From NCBI GenBank assembly GCA_009741485.1, contig CM019216.1, positions 28,909,741-28,973,740 on the forward strand: 64,000 nt of DNA, given 5' to 3'. This DNA comes from Malurus cyaneus samueli. Its lineage: Eukaryota > Chordata > Aves > Passeriformes > Maluridae. Shown here in pieces: positions 1 through 12,700 of this stretch. The notes beneath the pieces were generated by a model. It worked only from the letters and a program-made list of their open reading frames with translations, was not told the origin of the DNA and ran no database searches. How positions within the stretch are numbered: position 1 is the stretch's first letter; each line of letters starts with the position of its first letter. The position numbers were made by a program, and so were the translations under genes.

Positions 1-1536
1 ACACATGGAATTATTTCTCTGTCTCAGCCATCTAATTTTTACTGTTTCAAATTTAGGTAAACAAAACATGAAAACAAACCCTGAAAACTCTTTTGGCAAG
101 AAAAGAGCTAATATATGAGTATAACACTGTAAAATTCAAAATTAGCACTGTATTTTATAAACACAGAAATAGAAAGCATTGTTAAGACAAATTCAGCTTA
201 TTTATTTTTATTTTAGGTGGTTCTTTTAGGGATTGCCATACATATATGGCAGAAAGAGCTAAATTAATGTAAATTCATCTGAAATGCCTTTATTTCTGAA
301 TTTGAATAGTGCATGTCTTCTCTATTTCTGTCATGGTTTTTCAGTTGTATAAGTAACTATGCCACACTGTGCAGTTCCAAACTTCTGTCTTCAAAAAGTC
401 CCAGTAATAACACCAATTTTAAAAGAGACGAAATTTTTACGTAGATTTTTGTAATGCTGAAATAGACAATGAAAATCCATTGCTTTTTTTCTCTGCTTTT
501 GCTTTTTTCCTTTCTATTGCACTTATTGTGAGTGCACAGTGAGAGTCTTTGAAAAGAGCTGTTTCTGGATAAATGAAAGCTACACAGCAACAGAAATTGT
601 ATCTATACTGGGCAAAGTGCTTAGTTTATTTTCTATGTAACTCCAGAAGTGAAAACATACCCCTGCTAAGCTGCAGTGATCAGACAGAGCAGCTCAGCAG
701 GGTATCCACAAAGCCACTTCAAATATATTTTGGCAGGTCTTTTGTAGTTGTTTCTCAAAGCCCTCTTGTGGTCCATTGCAAAATAATGTATGGCTAAAAT
801 GCAAGGCAATTACAGTGATGCACGTTTTGGAAAAGTGGGCTCACAGGAGGCAGAACCAGCAATTCAGGTGTTATAAATCCCTCTGACTGCACAGATTTCA
901 ATACTGATTTATAATCTACAAGGGCTTGATAATCACAGCTTGTAAGAAAAGAGCTCCCTAAAGATGTGATCTGAAGACCAATGTAGTCATTGGGAGGTTT
1001 TCCATTAATTTCAGTGACTATTAGATCAGTCTGCAAGCATTTAATATTAATTTAAAAAATAAAATACAGGTAACCCTGGAAGCAAGTGCAAACACACACA
1101 TATATTTAAAAAGACATATTCAAAACACTAAACTTCAAATAAAACTTGAAATGAGAAACAGATTTGGGATCTTTAAGAACTGCAGGCAATGAATTCCACA
1201 GATTATCACTACTCTTAAAGGCTGTGCTTTGCAATCCCACTATACCTTTCTTCAGTTTTCATTTGCACTGTGAAGTGAATGTAAAAACACGCAGGAGTAT
1301 AAGAATAGTATGATTATAATGCAGTAAGAAGGGTTTATAGCAAAGACTGACCTCATGAATACAAATCCATGTTGTTGTGTCTTTGAGCATGCAGGCCTGA
1401 TAAACACACAAACACTCTTGCCATTAAAATTCAGAAATCTATTTCTGCCATATTTGGAGCCTTATATATCTTTATTTTTAACCCGGTGAGAGTTATTTAC
1501 AGTTACATATCTAATCGAACGATCTTGGCTATTAGA

Positions 1537-1561
1537 AAATACAAAGTAATGCTTTGTATTT
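1537..1561. repeat. Perfect 10-bp inverted repeat, 5-nt loop
   Basis: AAATACAAAG at 1537-1546 is the exact reverse complement of CTTTGTATTT at 1552-1561, separated by TAATG. It can form a small hairpin on either strand. It is AT-rich and short, so chance is a fair explanation. Confidence 0.8.
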
Positions 1562-3053
1562 ATAATAAAAATGATGCTATGGCCACTTTGAAAAGTTTTT
1601 ATTAATATTGTTAAACATCACAAAACAGGAAAAAATATTTTCCTCACACAGCCAATCACATATGAAGAATGAAATAGTACTTCTATTATCTAGTTTATAA
1701 AGTTGTAACAATTATGACTTCATTATAAAATAAACAGTTTAATGAAAATCCTTGACAATTTTTCTAGTTATTGTCCAGCATACGATGAGAACCAGTATGC
1801 ATAAAACTATTACAATGAATGATTCAAGGAGGGGAAAAAAAAAGAGGTCTGAGTTTTAAAAAACCAGCCTGGTTTAGAGTTACTAGAGGTCTAGGGCCAA
1901 TTTTAAACATCATGAAAGAAAATTCAGTTTTGTTGAAGTTAGTGATTTTTAAGGAGGCAGGAACAGTCCATTCGTTCTTCATGTTTTCATTTTTATTATC
2001 ACTAAATAATGTCTTCTGGTTTAGAGAAAGACCAATATATTGGTGATTATTTTTATTTGATTCATTTACACTTTTAGTGATTTCTGCCATTATTTTGAAA
2101 TAAAGATCTATGAAGCTAGCATAGGAAATTAATTCAGTTTAAGCTTCTATAAAAAATACTCTTACTGTACCAAGTAATGTGTTCAGCTACACTGAAGTCA
2201 ATATGGATTTTTGGCAACTTCTGTATTGTCAAAATGTGAACAAATTCACATTTTCAAAGGACCTTTACCTTCCCAGTGGTAGAGCAGTACTGCTGCTGGC
2301 ACCTTCACTCCTTCGCATTCTTGTTTGGTGATATTCAGGAGAGGGGTTCTACTGCTGACTCAGAAAATGAAGTGGGAATCATTCCTGATGTAAGGGACAT
2401 GAAAAATGGTGGGGGAAGACATCATGGACATGGCTGTGGCAGGCCAGAGTAGTCTGACTCTCTCTTGAGGGTTCTGCTAGCTCTTCTCTTTCCACTGATA
2501 TCTTGAAAGTTGTCCACAGCCTTTTTTTTCTCTTTCCCATGTTATTCCTGTTTTATTTCTCTGTCACCCTCAATACCCATCTGTCTTGTACTGAGAACAG
2601 AAAAGGTTGCCACCCCAGTAAACTTATTGAGATGTGGATCCGGAATCCATCATGTTCCACACAAATCTTTCCGTGGACATCTCCAGGTTTGGAAGATGTT
2701 CTTGACACAACCAGAAGAATTAGTCTTCTAGCCTTTGTGCCATTCTGTTGTAGCATGAAAATATGCCTTTTTCTTTTTTTTGAGCTCCCATGCCTCTGTT
2801 GTTGACTCCTTCAACAGAAGAATTCCATAAAATTCAGATCTAGCACGTAACTGGTGATTTGCTGTGTCTAATTGACCTACATCTCTGCATTCATTCTAGA
2901 AATAGAATAGATGAACGAGGTGCAGTGGTATTAAGCAGTATGGGAGTTTTGTTGTCCTCTTCAGAAAATACAAATCATCAGCTCAGTCATAATTTTGTTA
3001 TCCTTATTTGTCAGGTTTCAGAGGCTCTGAGTTAGTAAGTAATTAGTAAGATT

Positions 3054-3081
3054 ACATATAGGTTTAGGCAAACCTATATGT
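3054..3081. repeat. Perfect 12-bp inverted repeat, 4-nt loop
   Basis: ACATATAGGTTT at 3054-3065 is the exact reverse complement of AAACCTATATGT at 3070-3081, separated by AGGC. The 28-base unit folds into a perfect stem with a tetraloop on either strand. No poly-T run follows it, so nothing suggests a terminator-like RNA element. Confidence 0.9.
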
Positions 3082-3211
3082 TTGAATTGTTTTTGAACTG
3101 TTTGTGTTGATTTAATACTCAAAATTATCACAGTAAATTGCTGAAACAAAGTTAATTTTCTTTACTTCTTTACCGTATGAAGTGGTATTGATTTAATCTG
3201 TTAAGAACCCT

Positions 3212-3238
3212 TTTGATATAGTTCTTACTTATATCAAA
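3212..3238. repeat. 9-bp inverted repeat
   Basis: TTTGATATA at 3212-3220 pairs perfectly with TATATCAAA at 3230-3238 across a 9-base spacer. It lies about 130 bases from the 12-bp hairpin at 3054-3081. Confidence 0.75.
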
Positions 3239-5552
3239 GGCATTGTCATAAAAATATGATTTTGGGTCATGTTTAGATGGGATACATAACACAGAAAAGT
3301 CTGTCATGATCAAGTGAATGCATAGATTATGTTACCAGGGAGACATAATCTGAAGTATTTGGTTTTTCAACTTGCAATTATTGAATATGTTTTCAAAATT
3401 TTCAGTGCTCTGTGAAAAGGAAATCTGTGTATGGAAGTTTTGGTCAAAAAACATTCCAAAAGTTGTAAAAATAAAGCTGAATAAGTAATAAATTATTCAA
3501 ACCCATCTGGGGACCTGAGTTATACTGTCTGTTTCTTGGCTTTAGGTGTCTATTCTTGCTGGAGTGTGTCATAGTTTCTGTTAGAAAGTGCAAAAAACCT
3601 GACCAGATGATGTCAGCACAGACAAGGTGGCTCCTGGCAGCAGATATTAAATAATGGCTGGCCTTAAACATGTGAAATGCATTTGGCTAGCTGGCGGCTG
3701 GCTGTTCTGTGTGACCTCTCCTTCTAGGTGCTTTGGCCCCAGCCAGCAGAGTCCCTGGCACAGGGCTGTGAGCACAGCCTTGGAAACGTGTCCCTGTGTC
3801 AGGCAGAGATGCAGAGGCAGTTCTCCACCCACCGCTGGCTCCTCTTCCATATCCTCTGGCAGGAACCCCCCACCGAAGCTTCCTGAGGTGGTGAACATTT
3901 TTCTCTGGAAAGAACAAAATGTATTAAATGAGGGGTTCCCAGAGTTTTCTTTCTGGAGGGCCATGTGATAACTGGAAGACCATAATAGAAGCCAGCCACT
4001 TTCCAGTACCTAAAGGCTTCCCTATTCACTTTCTGCTCTGTTCCAGACCCCACGAGGCTGTATATGAAGCCAGGTGCCTGGTCCTTTTGTTTTCCCAGGT
4101 GCTGGGAAAACTGTGCTGGGCTGTCAGTTCCCACAGAAGAGACCTTGCTGAAGTTTCTTGGGGTTAATGTAAAAGCATAAAATGGATTGAAGCTTGGGGC
4201 ACACACTGAAGCCTCCAGGATCCACCAGGTGAATCAGTGCCAACCTCTGACACTCACTTGAGTTCTGGCATGAGGATTGCATCTTTTTTTTGGGAGTCTC
4301 TGCACTAGAGGTGATCTGCCTTTTACCCTCAGCTAGCACTGTCATGTTGTCCCTTCTTTATTTGTTAAAAAATGCATCTCTGTACATATACAAAAAATAA
4401 AATCAAGCAAAAACCCATCTGCCAATCAACAGACAAACCCAAGAGTGCTTTGCCAACCAGGCAGCTGGATATGTCTTCTGAATTGTTTGTAAGTCCCTTC
4501 AGATATAGTCTGAACTGCTCACTGAACACACTTGCTGCTCCTGCAAGAACTGGCTCAGCTTGCCCCGCTGCTGACGTGGAAATGTAAATCTCAGTTTCTT
4601 CTTCCAAAAAGGAAAAGAAAATATTGATCCATGTTTCAGGTTTTTGCATTATCCTGTTTACCTTTGTCTAGCTTGGAACCAAGCAGCGCTGATATTTTAA
4701 GATATTTGACCTCTCCCTTTTGGAATTATTCAAGCCTTTAATATGACTGAAAAAGAACTGGTTAAAAATTTTTCTTTTGCTTGCCCGTGTTTGGTAGTGC
4801 TCAGTGTTCCTGGCAGTGTGAGTGCAGCTCTGCAGAACTCCTGAATTGGTGGTGTTGCCTGACTACCCTGCAATACCTGCCTCTCCCTCCCATCAGCCCA
4901 GCCTGGGACAGAGGTGAAAGAATCCTCATGGCACAGGAAGTGGCTTTCACCTTTTTCTCTTAAATGAACTTTTATTGCAGAAATCTGCAACTTAAATGAG
5001 CTCAGAGGCTGCTAATGACTTCTACTTCCTAACACACATCCAAACACCTCCTGCTGCCCTTCCAGCTTCAGTCATTCACTCCAGAGCCTTCTGTCTCCTC
5101 TTTCGCAGGTTAGCTCAGGCTGTGAGACACTGTGTGATGTGCTGCCCAGGAGGGATAAGAAGGGAGAAAAAGGAGAGGAAAGCAGCCAGCCAGGAGATAG
5201 GAGTCCTCTGGCAGGGCCAGTATGTGGCAGAAGTTCCTCCTGGGCCAGCCAGCAGTCAGGAGATGTAAATAGTCTGACTGGCACCAGCTGGGAAGTTCAT
5301 AGTTGAAAGGTGTGCGCTGCCTCGACCCTGGTGGGCAGCAGAGACTGACTTACGGGCCAGACCCAGCCTGCAAGCTGGCTGCAGTGCAATCCTGCCTTAA
5401 ACCTGAGTTGGAGAATATAATTTTCCTTCTAAATAACAAAAATAACAAAAAAAATTGCCCTTAATTTACTGAGCTATTTTGGAATATGAGATGCAATTGC
5501 TAGTTACTTGGATTGGTGTTGCTCCCTTATTTGAATTTTCCAGGGAACGATG

Positions 5553-5576
5553 TGCATGCCATCAGAAAGGCATGCA
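5553..5576. repeat. 8-bp inverted repeat built on GCATGC
   Basis: TGCATGCC at 5553-5560 pairs with GGCATGCA at 5569-5576 across an 8-base spacer. Each arm contains the self-complementary hexamer GCATGC. Confidence 0.75.
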
Positions 5577-6678
5577 GCTCTGCTTCCCCCCTTCTCCTCG
5601 CCTCATTCACTTCCACAGCAGTTCTTGACATGTGTAGCTTGCTGTTCCTGCTACCTGGCCTGAAATAACAGCCTCTGCCCCACTGACTTATTTTTCCACC
5701 ACAAAGATCTCGCTTAAGCTTGGGGCTCCCTTCTAGAAAATGGCAGCATTTTCCAGCTAAAACATTTGTTTTCTTCCTCCATGAAGAATGCCTTTATACT
5801 TCCTCAGGAGGTGGGCTCCAAATATCACTCCTATGCCACTCCCCCTAGCCCCCCTGCTGATATAGTGCTGTCAGTGGCACAGTAGTTTTCCATTTGCCAT
5901 TAATATTCTTCAGCAACCTTGGCAGGGCACCATATTCTACAGGCCCCCTCTAGAACAGAGGATTTTTTCCCAGTTGTTCAGGTACTGTAAAAATTTGTTT
6001 TTGAAAAGCAACCCAAACCTCTGGTTACAGCCCTCAATCTTAATACACAAATAGGTACTACTGATGGAGGAAGAGTATTCAAGGACTGTGGTGACTTAGA
6101 ATTTGCTGGTAAGTGGTGGGAACTGATCTTTCCCACAGTAGTAGAAAATCCCATTTAAAATGCCCAGGGCTTTTTTCCTTTCATATGAAATAAAATCCTC
6201 TCTGCTAGGTACAAGCAGACTCTGATTCTTTGTCCTGCATTTCCATTGGTTTGCACACATTAGTACTTTGTCTTGCTATTTCCCTTATTTATGATCTTAA
6301 GCAATCCTCTCTGTGATCAATCCAGCTCCTGTGCTGATCCCACATGCTTTTATAGCCAGCAGACCAGAGCATCTTTGCTGTCTGCTCTGATTGCTTTGCT
6401 GAATATTACAGATTTGTGATTCACTCTTGTATTCCAGTAACTTTTTGACCTGCATTCGCAATGAGGTAGTTTTGTTCTAGGATAGCCTGTACTGTCACGT
6501 CCCACACAGAGAGTTTTTTTGTGGCTGAATGCCTGAGATGATTTTCTAAATCTCTGCAAGCTTTTCCAAGTTCTCATTTCTATACATGTATTTTGGTATA
6601 AGAAAATAGGGCAGAGGGAAATTCTAGCTTTTCTCCATTCCCTGACTCTCTTGTCTAATAGGAAGTACTTAATGATCA

Positions 6679-6727
6679 TTCTTTCTAAGGTTTCTTTCTA
6701 AGGATTCTTTCTAAGGTTTCTTCCTAA
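6679..6727. repeat. 13-bp tandem repeat, about 3.8 copies
   Basis: Units TTCTTTCTAAGGT (6679-6691), TTCTTTCTAAGGA (6692-6704) and TTCTTTCTAAGGT (6705-6717) are followed by a partial, diverged copy TTCTTCCTAA (6718-6727). This is a small local minisatellite. Copies 1 and 3 are identical and copy 2 differs at its last base. Confidence 0.95.
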
Positions 6728-9700
6728 ATCAAACAATTTCCCTGGATTTTCTGATCAAGAGAAGGAAAAGAAATGCCTCATGGCAAAAAACACAGACTTT
6801 CAGGACTACCTATGGGTGCACACATGCAACCAGGGAGCACGGTCATTATGCTACAGGATTTAAGACACACCAAACTCAGTATTTTGGTAGAATACAAGAG
6901 AAAGAGTTAGAGGAACCAGTTTGAAACTTCTCCATGAGAATCAGCCTTGGAGTACAAAAAGAACTTCTTGGGCTGCTGGGGGAGTTGATAAAATAATAGT
7001 AAGGATGCATTTGGACAGAAAGACAGTTGTTAACATGTTCCTGTTTTCTGGCAACAGGAGTGTGGGAGCTGAAGTCAATGTAATTTCACTCTATCTGTGC
7101 TCAGGAAAAGAACACAAAAGAATCTGATTTTTTATTGTTGAGCTGGCGGTACAGAGACTCACAGTTTCTGAGTTCTGGAAAGCCAGACATTCTTGTGAAC
7201 GGAAGAATATTAAAACAAGACAGCTTGAACTCTGCTCTAGGCCCAGGAGTGTAAATCTGGAATAAGTTCACTGGTTTTGATGAGGATACTTTGGATTTAC
7301 ACCAGCAACTGAGAATAGAAGTTGGCTCTGTGTCTTATTCTTCTGGTGGTAGTGAAAAATATGATCCTAATAAAAGATGTGCAAGCAAACACAGGAGTAT
7401 TCTCATACTGGTTCTACGCTTAAGTTTTAGATGCAAGATTTAAGATTGTGGAACAAAATCCAGTTTATACAAGAGTACCTTTAAGCAATCTGGTAATCTA
7501 CAAAGAGTGGCAGTCTAATGTTTGCATGGCTCATGCAGCTTTCCTATATTGGCCTGTCTCGACTTTTAAGAGGAGGTTCAGAAAATATTGTTGTGGTTTA
7601 TTTTTTTATTTATTTAAGTTTATGGGTATAACAAGCAAAAATAAGTTTATGCAGTATTGTTTGGGAAAAGGCTGTGTGGGTTGCAGGAGCTGAAGAAGCC
7701 TGAATACTTTGTGTTGTGATATCTTTACAAAAATGTCATCTGTGGAGTGGACTATTAAAGACAATGGCATTGCCATCTTTTGGACTGCAGCATTATTCCT
7801 TGTAGGCCAAAATTCTTTTATTGGGGGTAACGGGTTTGCAGATGAAAATATTACAAAACCTGCCTCTTGTGCTTTTTTGACAGTATCTTCTCTTCTGTGA
7901 GAACATGTATGAAAAGTCTTTTAGACACAAAGCTAGAACCAGATCAAGCCTTCAAAGATTATTATTCTTTTCTTTTTGATAATATTTCAAATCCTGCTCT
8001 GACTTTCCAGTTGTTTAGGTGATATATTGCAAAAATTTCCTGAGCCACCCTCCTTGGCATGTTAAATCCACAGATACTGTGCTTTAAAATGATACACAGA
8101 TGGGAAAGTCTTTAACAGGCATCAAAGCCATTAGATTTGTACTGCTTTTCCTATTGTTTAGTAATCTTTGAGAGGGATTGGATGTGTCTTTGACCTGGCT
8201 AATTGCAATGAAAATTACAGAGTATTAAAAACAAATGGGAAGATGGGAAAGAAAGTTGTGGTAGGGTTTTGAAAGGAGTTTTCAATCTCATGGACATTAA
8301 TTGTCACTTGAGTGCCTAACTGCCTCAGGCTGCATTGGAAGTCCCACCATGAGAGCTGGAAAAAACAAAACCCCAGCTAACCCTTGCCTCTAAACTCAAA
8401 AACCCAAGAGCTGTAGTCACAGACTAAATAGAGCGTGATTTGAGGCCATGCTACGCTTCTGCCACTGGCTTTAATTGGACAAGCATGTTCATGCGTGTTG
8501 TTTTTTCCTAGCGACAGACAAGAATCAATAGAAGTGTCATCAAGCCACATATTTTGCTCTTTATTCACTTTGATGATCCCTCTCCTTAGTTGGAAACTGC
8601 TGCCAGAGTGCTTAAAACGTAACGTCTTAATCGCACAATCCCTTCAACTCAATGAGGTGATATTTAAAATTTACAGGGGTGATACAAGAAAATCCAAACA
8701 CTTTTGGTGCTAAATGTTCTTGAAACACAGTATCTCTGGATTTTCTCCAATTTTTGCATACTGAACAGTTGAAACCAAATGGGGTTCCAGTCCAATAATG
8801 CACTTACTGTTTACATAATAATTGAGGTACACGAAAAGTTTGTGAAATCAATCAAACCACTTCTGAAGTTAAAATAACTAAATAATGTTTTCAGATACAT
8901 TCTAACCTAGTTTACTCCAAGACAACAAACAGACCTTCAATTTTTTTTTTACTGTTTGGTACTTCTTTTAGCTTTTGGGGTTTTTTTTTCAGTATTCTCT
9001 CAAAAGGAACAGGGATAAATGAATAGACAGACTTGATTAGCATGGGCTACTTTTGAGACAGACTATGCCTCGACTCTGTAAAAGAAGTGCCTAGGCACGT
9101 CTCATTGGGCATAATGAGCAGGGCTGTTACTGATGTCATTAAAGATGATATATTTAGTTATGTCTACTTTCTCATGAAGAGTATGTTCTGTCACACAGAT
9201 GGCACATCTGTTTAAATGACATTTCTTGTAAGTTATTTGCATGAAAGTCCATTACTGTTCTGGATTCTGCTTATATTTCGGGGGCCTTTCCCAAATGAGA
9301 TTGTTGGTCATAGTTAATGCCTACAGAACCACCAGCACTGTGCAATTACTGTAAAATACGTACAACTTCTGTGGTGATGGAAGTGGGATGTGGGTGAAAC
9401 CATAAACACAAATGAGTTTAACATGCCTGTCTGAGTTTTTTTTTGGTCTTTCTCTTGCTGTGTTCATACAAATGATTCACAGAGTAGATCCAAGTGTTAC
9501 CTGGACATGACTATTTTGTTTTTTTGTTCTCAATGGCTTTGGGAACATGAAGCCTTTTTATCGGTCTTCTGATCTATATTCTTCTATGGCAAGGCAAAAA
9601 AAGGAATTGTCAAAGATCTTTCCTTGATCTTTCTGTATTGATGACACAGGACTGAAAGGCTTTATCTCTTTTATGCTAGCTGATAACTGTAGGCCTACAC

Positions 9701-12700
9701 ATTAAGAAATCTGACATCCTTCACTGATGAGAGAGTCTCAAGTCTACAAGAAAAAACTGCACTTCAGTTTTTCTCCATAACCCTTAACCCAAATACTGAT
9801 CTATGTGCTCAGACCATAGCTCAGGCAAGTTTATTATTCGCTTGTTTATTGGATATGTGTTTATTCAATGCTTTTTTCTATCAGTATAGATATTACATAG
9901 ATGCTGCCACGTTCAGTAGCAGCTCATGGGGGAATCAATAGCACTGCTTGCAATACAAGTTGCTCTATGTCTGTATTAAGTTAAAATCTAGTGGAAACAG
10001 AATAGATTTACCAGTAAATATCATTATGATTGATAACTAATAACTTGCCATTCCAGAGGAACCCATCACTGGAAAAAATGGACATATATTATACTCGCTC
10101 TTAAAATACTACTCCTTAACATGTAAGTATTGATGGATCTTTTCCATAGTTCTTCCATTAGAATTTTGTCTCACTAGCCTGACAGTTTGCATTAAAATAG
10201 GATACAAGCTTTTACTCCATGTTCTGATAGAAAAAAGTAGGATACATTAAGGGTAGGGTAAACACCTTCTTTCCAGACATTCGGCTGGTACAAATATATA
10301 CAAATATTATTGGTATGATGATACCAAGGAGGTTAACAATAATCACACCAAATACTTTCATTCAGAAAAAGATGTCCCAGAATAGAAAACAAAGTAAGAT
10401 ATGATGAATCTGCTTCCTTAAAATCTTCTTTCTGTCTTTCTGGTGACATTTAATTTAAAAAATCTTGTAACAGTCTCAGTATAAGGCATTGTGGAGATTT
10501 GGTTACGAAACAGGAGTAATATTGAAAAGATTGAATACTAGAAGTAATTAAGCATACTTAATTAGTTTTATTGTTGATTTTGCAAGCTAATGTCCTGGAG
10601 AGACAGATAAAACCCCTGGAACTACAGGATTATATAAATGGTCAGGCAATTTATAAACCTTAAAATATAGATCTATTGCTGTAGAAAAAGTTGCATCACT
10701 TCTGAGTAGGGACACTATTTATGGTATCTCAAGCACCAAATCAGCAGTATTTTTAATGTCTCGTCACTGAAAAACATTCTTAATATGAAATTCCAAATCT
10801 TTTATCTTTCATATTGCACAACTGACTTATGTCAGGGTGTTGAAATCTATGGTTTGACATGAGATGCTTTGAAAGTCTTGGGAGTATAGAAAAAGATGTG
10901 TGATTTAATCTTTGCCTGCTCTCAGGTTAGTCTTTCAGGCACAGTTCTGGTGTTAAATCAGCAGAGCAGAGCCTAGGTTGACAGTCTTGACTAAGCTAGT
11001 AGGAGGCTTTTCTCCTTCCTTCTTCCTTCTTTTCTTCTTTACTGGTGCATGTGCAGCCTTACTGATTAATCCATCTCTTTTTCTGTCTCCCAAGCAATCA
11101 AGGCAAAACAAAGAAGAGCAACAAAACTTGTGACACATGCAACTAAGAAGTCTGGTTGGACTTTTAACCTCATTTATTTGTACTCATTTGGTAAAGCCTT
11201 CACAGCAGGAATTGTCTCCTTCCCAAGTTAGTATGAGATGCAACCCTGGAGGGGGACTTTGGGAATGATTGCCATCGATCCTAAAATAACACGCACTGAG
11301 TTTGGTCCAGAATGGTGTGTTTGCAGAGCATACACACTGAACAGTCTCAGTTTCCAAACTTACTGTGGTTAACAGACTGAAAGGGAAAATGTTTCCATCT
11401 CTTCATGACACGACTAAACAAAAATTTCTAAATGGCTTTCAGCAGAACTAGTAGGCAAATTTCACATGTCTCAAGATATGACACAACAAAGCTGAACTAT
11501 GCTACAGCTTCGAATCTTCAGCTGCAATTCTTGGAGGATCTGAGAAGCCCCCAGCTGCCTGATGGTCTGAACTGGTTTCTGATATCTAACTTACCGAAGA
11601 TGCAGATCAGGATAGATCAGTATAGAAATGCCATAAAATACTTTGTATCCTAAATTGAATATATTAATATGTAAAAGTTACTTTACCATAGACCAAAATC
11701 TATTGCACAGCTTATATAATTTTTCTGAATATTTTCTGCAATTTACATTTCTTCCGCTAATTCTGCTCTTCCCTTTCAGAGTTTCTGAAGGCCTCATGGA
11801 TTTTGTTGCCATTGTACCCACTTGTGACAAGTCATGCCAATTTCAGAGAGTGGTAACTAGTAAGAAAAGCTACTTAATGTGTCAGCCAAGATTTATCACA
11901 GTAAACAAAGCAGTGCTGTAAGATCCAGCCCCTTCCCTGCCAGGAAGTAGCATCACAACTTGCTAAAAGCCACTGTGGGGCTTGCAAGGGTGGCTGCATG
12001 GGACAAACTCTGACACGGGCATGAGACCCACTGCTGAATGACGAAAATGACACGTCTCTGTCTGTGATGCCACATGGAATCTTCTGGTCTGTGTTCTCCA
12101 AATCTGCCTCCTGCTGTGCCTGGCTTTTCCAGCTTGATCCCTTGCCTGTTTTGCTCCCAGTTTCACTTGTCATTCTGTTGACTTGGCTGCAGTGAGCAGG
12201 GTTTATGACTGTCTTATACGAGCCCTGAGAGATGGCTTTGTTGGTGTGAATAATTCTCTCTCTAAGTCCCCTAATTGCTGCTAATATTTGTTTTGTTTTC
12301 ATAACATCTCTAAGCCAGATTTTCCGTGAGGATGTTACCAGTAATGCTGCATGCCCTGAGGAATTCATGTGCATGCTCCCCTGCTGTGTCAACTTTTTAC
12401 TCATTCTTGGTAAACAGCTCTTCTCTGGGACAAGTGTGACCTGAAAGATGACATGTGGTGCACTGATGCTCATCTGGATTTTAGGAAAATGCATGACCAG
12501 TTGAAGTCAGTCCTATATCTGTGACTGCCAGTGGTATCAGGTTCCTCTCACACGCTGTCTCTTTCTGTGTGAGCCAAACTGCTTCAAGGCACAGGCCAGA
12601 TTATAGCAGCACTGTTTAATTTCCAGCTTTTAGCTCCCCACATTTTCCTTGTGGATTGCTTCAAACTGCCTGTCCAACCACGTGATTTTATGTGCAGCCA

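Larger units (their letters stand above)
1..6678. other. Unique AT-rich sequence, no gene recognised
   Basis: No coding region, RNA gene or dispersed repeat that I recognise. Three perfect small inverted repeats (1.54, 3.07 and 5.56 kb) and one shorter one (3.2 kb) are listed separately. The stretch 3.65-5.3 kb is less AT-rich and holds several overlapping open frames on both strands (the longest is 135 codons, minus strand, 3799-4206). None shows a domain, and frames open on both strands at once are what locally higher GC produces. A minus-strand frame at 794-1036 follows a splice-acceptor-like TGCTTGCAG and is discussed as a weak exon candidate. Confidence 0.6.

Noticed and set aside
3799..4206. 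135-codon minus-strand frame in a GC-richer patch
   Set aside because: Several frames on both strands are open in this patch, which is what higher GC alone produces. No motif.
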